From assembly GCA_028551475.1 (NCBI GenBank), contig CM052358.1, positions 18,998,853-19,062,852 of the forward strand: DNA of 64,000 nt. The letters run 5' to 3'. A program made the translations under genes and the position numbers. Every line of letters begins with the position of its first letter. Position 1 is the first letter of the stretch. Under the pieces are notes generated by a model. It did no database searches. It worked only from the letters and a program-made list of their open reading frames with translations, and was not told the DNA's origin. Below are positions 57,401-64,000 of the stretch, piece by piece. This DNA comes from Casuarina equisetifolia (Eukaryota; Streptophyta; Magnoliopsida; Fagales; Casuarinaceae).

Positions 57401-58826
57401 GGTGACACTAGATGTTTCAAATTGTAAACTTTTGCGTAAGGTAGACACATCTTTGGGACTTCTGAAACAACTTAGAGAATTGCATTGTGGAGGTTGCATC
57501 CGTCTTGGCAAATGCTCGGAAGTGCTTGGTGAGTGCCTCTCAGGTTTAAAAGCTTTAGAAAAATTAGATCTCACTGATTGCAGTCTATCGGATGCAGCAA
57601 TTCCTAGTGATCTTAGTGAATTAGATTCACTCAAGACTTTACTTCTAGGTGGAAACAACTTTGAGAGAATACCTGAAAGCATCTGCCAACTTTCAGCCCT
57701 TGAAGTGCTTTTGTTCGAGGAGTCCTGTGAGTGTACGCTTCCTCAGCCTAGGCTTCAACTCTCAGGTTTAAGGTGCTTACGAGAACTAGATCTAAGTTAC
57801 CTAAATCTACCGGATGGAGTAATCACTGATGATATTAGATGTTTGTCCTCTCTTGACCATTTACGCCTTGATGGGAACAATTTTTAGGAAATACCAGATG
57901 TCCTCTATGAACTCTCCAACCTCCGTAAACTCCACTTGGCTAATCTTCCTAGACTGATAACGTTGCCAAGGCTCCCACTGAGTTTAATTGAGATGGAACT
58001 GTCAAATTGTCCCTTATTGGAGATGTCTTATAACTTAGTGATTGCATGGAATTCAAGCCAAATACCGGACACCACTGATTGTTCTCTTCTGGTCGCGAGT
58101 ATTGGTTTTGATGGCATACCCAGCAAAATGTTGCATCTGCATCCACAACGGACTGAGGCTTACTGGCAGGTGAGACCATGACTCATTTTTCACATAAATA
58201 TTGCGTTGCTGAAATGAAAATATTGTAATTTATGTCTTTCTTTTCTTGTTTTCTTTTAATCAACTTGACAGTCCGGAAGCTTTGAAGTAGATGTTGCATG
58301 TGGTCCTATCCGAGAAGCTGAAATTCCAGAGTGGTTTTACGAGAAAGTTATTACACCCTTTGAAATAACTGGAAGTCCATATTTTGAATTGGATGATGAT
58401 TTGCAGAATTGGAAGGGATTTGCTCTATTTATTGTTTATGATAATTCTACTTCTCCTGTCTTTATTTTGCAAGTGAGCTTCAATGATGGTGGTGAAAGAG
58501 TTCCCTTGGTCTTCTGTGTTCCTGAATCGCTTTCCAACGGGCCTAATGGAGTTTGGGTGTATATTCCAGTTACGTGGTTCAGGAAACAACTGAAAATTTT
58601 CAATAATGATGACAACCTTCGTATTTCCATTGCAATAAGCAGCCTAAATGTGAAACCGGAGAAATATGGGACGCGTCTGGTATATGAGCGTGATCTCGCG
58701 AAGTTTTATGATGTTCTAACAAGCATTTCTGCACATGATGTGGATCCAAGAAGTGTTGAGGAATTTTTTTCTAATACGAAATCACTTTCCTGCTATGGCG
58801 GTCTTAGAGCAGGTATAATTTGGTGA
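54416..58826 (+). pseudogene. TIR-NBS-LRR immune receptor, nearly complete but disrupted
   Basis: Intracellular immune receptor of the TNL class. Exon 1 (54416-54966) encodes the TIR domain: DVFLSFRGVDTRHTFADAL, then a BB-loop region and the NADase glutamate at residue 86 (CLFELAMIM). Exon 2 (55111-56232) holds the linker and NB-ARC: P-loop GICGIGGIGKTT (about 55285), kinase-2 VLDDVW, RNBS-B GSRIIITSRD, GLPFAL in place of GLPLAL, RNBS-D FFLDIACFF and MHD (MMHDFLVELG, about 56125). Exon 3 (56324-56620) and the following exons carry LRRs. Exon 5 is 57318-58169 and the last exon (58272-58826) encodes the C-JID (VACGPIREAEIPEWF to GVWVYIPVTWF). The linker frame ends at TAG 55202-55204, one base out of phase with the NB-ARC frame. 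An LRR exon at about 56720-57100 is degenerate, and a TAG at 57885 interrupts exon 5. As read, only a 214-residue TIR protein is made. I chose the ATG at 54416 because the upstream in-frame codons lack ATG. Confidence 0.88.
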
Positions 58827-60639
58827 GGGGGTACAAGTTAGGGGCAAGACACGATTCCAAGACATCTTTACCAGGTATTTTGCTTGCTAGTGAAGCCATC
58901 ATTGTGCTTAATTTTTGCTCTTTTTTTTTTCTTCTTTTTTCTTTTTAAGCTAAATCGGCTGTAGTCCCCATCTCGCGAGCAACACATGGCTCAACTTCTA
59001 GTGCTTTTGCATCAAGAATTAAAATTTTAATATTTTTTCCTTAGGACTTGCATATAAGAACTTGAGTGGTTACAATTATTGCTAGATTTGAAAAAATAAA
59101 TTTAATTATTTTCGTTTTTGGTTTGGTGGTCTTTCTTATCTTCATTAGTGTTCAACTAAAATGAAGTTGTTCTAGTGACGTTTGAGATTTTACTAGCTTC
59201 TATATTGAAATTAATAATCTATTCATGAATGCATAGTTTATTATTTCTTTTAAGTTGCTTTCTTCAATGCAATAGTAATTCAATTTTTTTGTGTGCTCTA
59301 ATCAATCTTAAGATTTCATTTGATTCTTTGTTCTATAAACATACTTTAACATTATTGATTTGGTACATGAAAAGACATTAAATTGATCAATTAGACAATA
59401 GTAATAACGGAGATTTAGAAAATTAAAAAAAAAGTTTTAATTTGACAAAGCATAGATACATGATAAGTTTCCTAGAATTTTTGTTGGGGAATTTTTTTTG
59501 TTTTTCCTCTTATTAAATAGTTCAATCTCCACAAGCCACCTCTCCGAAATACTTGTTCTAGAGAATACCAACATGTTAATCAACTAGTGAGGATTAAATT
59601 TTATTACCAATCATAAAGGTCAATATGTATGTATAAGTTAATAGAGAAAACATGTATGCATATGTGCAATAATTATTAAACAATCGAGCTTTAATAAAAT
59701 AAGTAAATTAGCTATTGGTTAGTCATTCATCTTAATCATCTAATAGTTATGATTATTTTAAAAATTTCAAGGATTTTGTGAAAACCTTTCCGGATCTTGT
59801 TTTAACCAAGTCAAAATTCCATGTTGAAATTTTGGTTAAAAAACTTCTTTTTTTCGGCTCTTTTAGCATTTAAAACCCACTTATTCTTCAACAATGCTCC
59901 CTGAAAAATCCATGGAACTATTTAAAGTGGTACTTGGTGAAGTGATTACGACCCGTTTCTCATTATTTGTTGTGTATGTGAGGAAGATTTTAGTTTTATC
60001 TGATTTTAGATTATTATATGATTATTTATGACTTATCAATTTCAAATAGGAACTATGAAATAAAAAACCTACCAACATGCTTAAATAAAATGAATTTTTT
60101 TGTGAAACGCAGGAACATAAAAATAATTTTGTTTAAAATGCGAAGTTAAGTCCGGTGGGCCAACTGCTTTTCTCTCTAGCTGGTTATCGGGCTTTAGCTC
60201 TTTAAAATTACTGGAATTGAGCTATCCCAACTTAGTGGTAGAGCATTGTCTCATGATTTTTATTTTCTATTCTCACTTGAGCATTTAAATTTATCTAGAT
60301 AGTTTTCTGAATAATTGTGTTAATTTTGAATTATTTTCAAAGCAGGTTCAGATCAAAGAAATTGAGATTAGGAAATTGCTCATCGCTGGAGAGCTTTTAT
60401 AAATAAAAAGCAACATTGACTTAAGTTGAAACGATAAGTACCAGAGACTGCACTTATGTGGCAGCCAATTTTGGTTATGTTAGCAAATCTTGAATTAACC
60501 TCCATTTGGATCAACTATGTGTTGTTTGGATGTCTCTCGCTCTATTCTTCTCTTCTTTTTAACTTATGTGTTTTACATTGTTGCTATTGTTTAATAGCCT
60601 ATAAGTACTGCATTTGATGAATCTATCTTTTTTTTTTTT
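58827..60639. other. TNL downstream region
   Basis: The first bases (GGGGGTACAAGTT, GCTTGCTAGTGAAGCCAT) resemble the sequence after TNL relic 1 (11908-11975). GGATTAAATTTTATTACCAA at about 59589 recurs at about 18104. At 60222-60245 the words AACTTAGTGGTAGAGCATTG look like a tRNA A-box, but no B-box follows. No gene seen. Confidence 0.45.
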
Positions 60640-61240
60640 TTTTTAATTAGAAACATTCAGTACTTCAAGTGGCGTGGGGGGCCGTGCGCTGAGACCTGAA
60701 ATCCCAGGATGATTGGAAAATAGGACGAGTTGTTGGGAAGGAATTCTAAGTCGGCTATGCGTTGATCCTAGTCATACCAGCTTGTATGGATTGCCTTTGT
60801 TTTTTGTTTATAAAGTCCATTTCGATTATGGGCCCGTGAACATTCTTTGTTTGGGCCGAAGAGAGTTGATCTTTCCGAGTTTTATCAAATTGTTAGTTGC
60901 ATTTCTCCACGTGGTTTACATGATTTGAGTCCTGGAAGGTTTGTGGGTGCTCTGCATAATTGTCTTGGTTATGAAAGTATGCATGGTGTTAACAACCATC
61001 TTAAGGGGCAAAAAGCCGCTACTCGATTGCAGATAACAATAAATTGTAGTTACCAAGCCTATTTTTTAAACCGAGCTTGCAGGTGTTTTTCTCTTTTTGC
61101 TCTAGACAAGTGGCGTCTTGAAATCTTATGTATAACTTGCATTTTAAATATATTGACCTATTATATTTCTTATATATATTCAGATATTTTATTTTTTGTA
61201 AATTAGTTTTAAACCAAGAAGCCAAACATTTCTAACACAT
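60640..61240 (+). other. Unassigned segment with short open frames
   Basis: A GC-richer stretch starting CGTGGGGGGCCGTGCGCTGA at about 60673 contains two overlapping frames, 60713-60928 and 60847-61206. They have no motif that I recognise. It could be a decayed exon or repeat. Confidence 0.25.
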
Positions 61241-61369
61241 TCAAAATCCTTATAGAGGCCTCTTATTAACCATAGAAAATCGGTAGACATTCATCACATA
61301 TTTCCTGTACTAAAAGTTCTATCAAAAGAGCTATAGGGAACTATTAGCCAGTCGAGTTCATGATTACCG

Positions 61370-62032
61370 TATCGTCATCTTTGTTCGTGGGTTCTTGAAC
61401 AAGAGGCCCCATAGGAACCATCTCCTTCCCTGCTAGAACAGATAAATAAAATCAATATACTCCATTTCGATGTCTCTCGATGTCTTGATCAGGACTACCT
61501 TGGAAGATCTTCCAATGCCCTGCAAGTACCATTCACTATTTGCGATACCGTTTGCAGTGTCATTCAGGAAAATTGAAGGCTTGAAAAGTGTATTCCTTCC
61601 CCGGGTTATAGCCATAGAAAGCCACGAAAGAACTTGAGGCAGCACCACCACTCAAAAACAAGACGGGTTCGATATTCATTCCACGAACTGCCTCTGGCGC
61701 CCCTGGCTGCAGAAAATCATGGACCAGAAGGTTCGGCCTCAGGGTCTTCAAGATTTCGCTGAAGGCAGGTTTGGCCAAGTGAAAGGCAATTTTGAGGGCG
61801 GACATGAGTTGAGGAGGGAGGTATTTGGTGGTGGTGTGGTAGTGAGGAGGGAGTTCGGGGAAGGAAGGAAGGTAAAGATCTACAAGCTCTACAGAGGAGA
61901 AAGTCTTCTCCATTAATACTCTTTTGCTGATTCCAGATTGACTTATGTAAAACACAAATAAACACTGAGTGAGAGCTCCTTGGTCAGCTCTAAGAAGGGT
62001 GATATATGGCCATGAGCTAACCATGGCAGCCT
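61370..62032 (-). pseudogene. UDP-glycosyltransferase N-terminal pseudogene (UGT91/94-like)
   Basis: Remnant of a family-1 plant glycosyltransferase of the type that adds sugars onto glycosides. On the minus strand it starts with LPWLAHGHISPFLELTKELS, the sugar-acceptor-side helix with the catalytic His (HGHISP). It then changes frame and continues with VELVDLYLPSFPELPPHYHT, PPQLMSALKIAFHLAKPAFS, LLVHDFLQPGAPEA and VLFLSGGAASSSF, then SSKVVLIKTSRDIEMEYID. After another frame change it reads AGKEMVPMGPLVQEP to a stop near 61360. The C-terminal domain with the PSPG UDP-sugar box is absent, so no activity is possible. The order and the motifs resemble the UGT91/UGT94 group that elongates sugar chains. 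No introns are seen, as is usual for many UGTs. Confidence 0.82.
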
Positions 62033-63191
62033 TAGGACACTGATACGATTTTTCTGTCTGAAATCCATGGATCTCTTCGGTTGGTGAGACTTGCAGCCTT
62101 TTCTCTGATTTATAATCCTTTCCAGGGGAAGGAAAACTTGGAACTCCGAAGTAGCCTTTTCCCCTGTAGAGATGTAGACCTGCTATCAGTGCTTGTCCAT
62201 AATAAATTCATTATGTTGTACTGTCATGTTGCCAGGTTTCTTCCGTAATACGTCTTTACCTCTTTAGTGGAACAAATAAACCGAAGAAAAAGCAGCAACA
62301 AGATATCATAATTTTCATGATGGACGAAAAAACCATGAGTAAATTGAAGCACCAGTTTTTATTATGACTAAATTAGGTTATTTACAATGGTATATGAAAT
62401 AAATCTTACAAAATTTACAAGTACATATGAATATAAAACTAGAATACAATTTAATAAAGAAAAAAAAAGGAGATAATTCAATTACATTTTACCATTGTCA
62501 ATAAGAGAAACCCACATGAATTGTAAGTCAAATAACTTTAATTTGTTGAATAATGAGTAGAAAATAACCAACAATGTGAATGGAGACTATAGGACTTCAA
62601 ATCTAAGATCAGCAAATTAGTATTCTCTCAAAACTAATTGTAAAAAATCTACAATTTCCTTCTCAATTTGAGTGGCGGCTACTTAAGAACATAAAAGAAA
62701 CCTTAAGCATTTTTATAACTTGAGTTGGGTCAATTTCATACTTTAACAATAAATTTATTTATCATATGTTAATGTAGAAATAAGTTAACAAGACTTGAGT
62801 TCCTTTGATTTTATATTCAAATTCGAATGTGTATTAAAAAAGAAAATTTAAATAAAAGATAATCCACAAAATTCAAATTTTACTTAACAAAAGCATTGCT
62901 GGGTATTTCAACTGGGTGGCTGATTTTAACTACAGGAAGAAGGCAATTGGGGAAAAGGTGGTGCTTCGCTGTCGAATCGGCAGCAGCAGTCTGGCATCCT
63001 GCTTTTATCTTAATAGAAGACTGCGAGCTGTGGATTCCTTGTCTTGCCCAAATTCAAGAATATGAATAAATAATGTGGTCTTTTTCTTTGTTCCTGTTTG
63101 GTGCATTTGCTAGCTGTCGAAGGAGTCTCTAGGTCCTGGCCTATAAATGAAGGGAGAAACCAAGGCGGTCAGACGAGAGCCAGTTTTTCGG
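62033..63191. other. Intergenic region before the second UBP-type flank
   Basis: AT-rich with no supportable gene. A GC-richer patch at about 62920-63060 (AAAGGTGGTGCTTCGCTGTC) is unassigned. A TATA-like CCTATAAATGAAGG lies at 63140-63153, about 80 bases before the CCAAT element of the duplicated flank. Confidence 0.45.
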
Positions 63192-63337
63192 AACCTCATG
63201 ATTGTTGTAACTTGAACTGGCCAATAAAATGAACGGAGAAGGGAAGACGGACAGTCAACAAGTTTTCTCTTCACACTCTCACTGCTTTCTTTCCCAAATT
63301 CTCTCTGATAATCCATCCACCTGCTTTCTTGTCAAGT
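63192..63337 (+). promoter_or_regulatory. Duplicated promoter-like flank, copy B
   Basis: Homologous to 168-302 in the same orientation: ACTGGCCAATAAAATGAACG (63216-63235), then CTCACTGCTTTCTTTCCCAA and CTCTCTGATAATCCA. Similarity fades after about 63337. Unlike copy A, a TATA box is present upstream (about 63142). This suggests that a paralogue of the UBP-like gene, or another gene using the same promoter, begins beyond here. Confidence 0.7.
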
Positions 63338-64000
63338 CTCCCCATAGAAATCATCAACGCCGGTTCCATGCAGGTTTACCGACGCCTGGATCTATCTACT
63401 TGAGGTTCCCTTCCATGAACAGAAGAGTGTATGTGAAGATGTACATTTTCAGCGTCCTTTTAGACATGCTAGAATGCAGAATTGTTGGTTTTCAGTTTTT
63501 ATAACTGCGTAAGTGTGTGCTTGAGCTTCTTTTCTTTTCCATTTTAACCATCAGACTGCTGGACATTTGGCCATTCAGGATTACACATATCATATACAGG
63601 TTCTTACTCTAACCATTTTCATTTTCTATTCTTTTGTAACACTGGAGGACTTCCGTAGCTCTTTTAATTACTCTTAATAATGCCAGCCAATATGAGGTTT
63701 TTTTCTATCATAACTACATTATCTAGAAATTATTTGTCCGTGGGTCTTCTCGTCATTGAAGAAGGACCAAGAACTTGCCTCAGTGACCAAGCATTTTAGT
63801 CGTGATCGAGTTTACGTAATCTGCACCTTTCGTCTGTGCAGATTAGCAAGGAGTTGTCAGATCTTGGAGGCTTAACTGGGCATTTTTTTTCTACAGCATT
63901 TTCGTTTGGTGTTGGTCTTTTGTCTATATATATTCTACTTTCTATGAACTCGGGCTATGTACTGCAGAAGCCCTCTAGTTTTTTTTGTTTGATTTCTTTT
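63338..64000 (+). other. Possible 5' untranslated region and intron of a gene running off the window
   Basis: T-rich, intron-like sequence follows the duplicated flank, with acceptor-like TTTCGTCTGTGCAG at about 63842 and TTTCTACAG at about 63896. A frame at 63229-63504 begins at the ATG in the CCAAT block and has no recognisable domain. No MYND or USP coding is seen before the end. Confidence 0.3.

Noticed and set aside
60222-60290. tRNA gene or SINE on the plus strand
   Set aside because: AACTTAGTGGTAGAGCATTG resembles an A-box, but there is no B-box at the right distance and no cloverleaf.

Overview
This is nuclear DNA from a eudicot plant, probably a woody dicot; I cannot name the species. 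The evidence is GT-AG introns in AT-rich sequence, a plant UBP-type deubiquitinase, a cysteine-rich receptor-like kinase, TIR-NBS-LRR (TNL) genes, a family-1 UDP-glycosyltransferase fragment, and plant LTR elements primed by tRNA-Asp and tRNA-Met.

Layout. A UBP16-like ubiquitin protease (475-2340) opens the window. About 130 bp of its upstream flank recurs, in the same orientation, at 63192-63337, so the window is bracketed by two copies of one promoter-like segment. Between them lies a decayed resistance-gene cluster. TNL relic 1 (about 4200-4277 plus 11209-11945) is split by a gag-only, Athila-like LTR element (4278-11208, target duplication TTTAT). A CRK-type kinase pseudogene follows (13334-16053). 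TNL relic 2 is a C-terminal half (20430-21704). Next come nested duplications (23040-25160), one unit of which holds a Ty1/Copia element (25163-32141, duplication CACTC), and partial copies of the same units (33540-35730). A Ty3/Gypsy chromovirus (36730-41979, duplication CACAA) precedes TNL relic 3 (42737-43645), which is truncated by a LINE (about 43650-48580). The LINE is itself split by a solo LTR of the gag-only family in reverse orientation (46760-48366). An old Copia relic (50640-52900) and a 111-bp minisatellite (53184-53935) lead to the best preserved TNL (54416-58826). A UDP-glycosyltransferase N-terminal pseudogene (about 61370-62032, minus strand) comes next, and then the second UBP-type flank.

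How the genes fit together. TNL and CRK proteins both belong to plant immune perception, so this reads as an immune-receptor cluster between duplicated UBP flanks that has mostly died by frameshifts, stops and transposon insertion. The best TNL has a one-base frame break between TIR and NB-ARC. If transcribed, it would encode a 214-residue TIR-only protein that keeps the conserved catalytic glutamate. The only host reading frame that looks clean over a whole catalytic domain is the UBP, and its N-terminus is unresolved.

All divergence figures, repeat periods and alignments were made by eye. No database search was possible.
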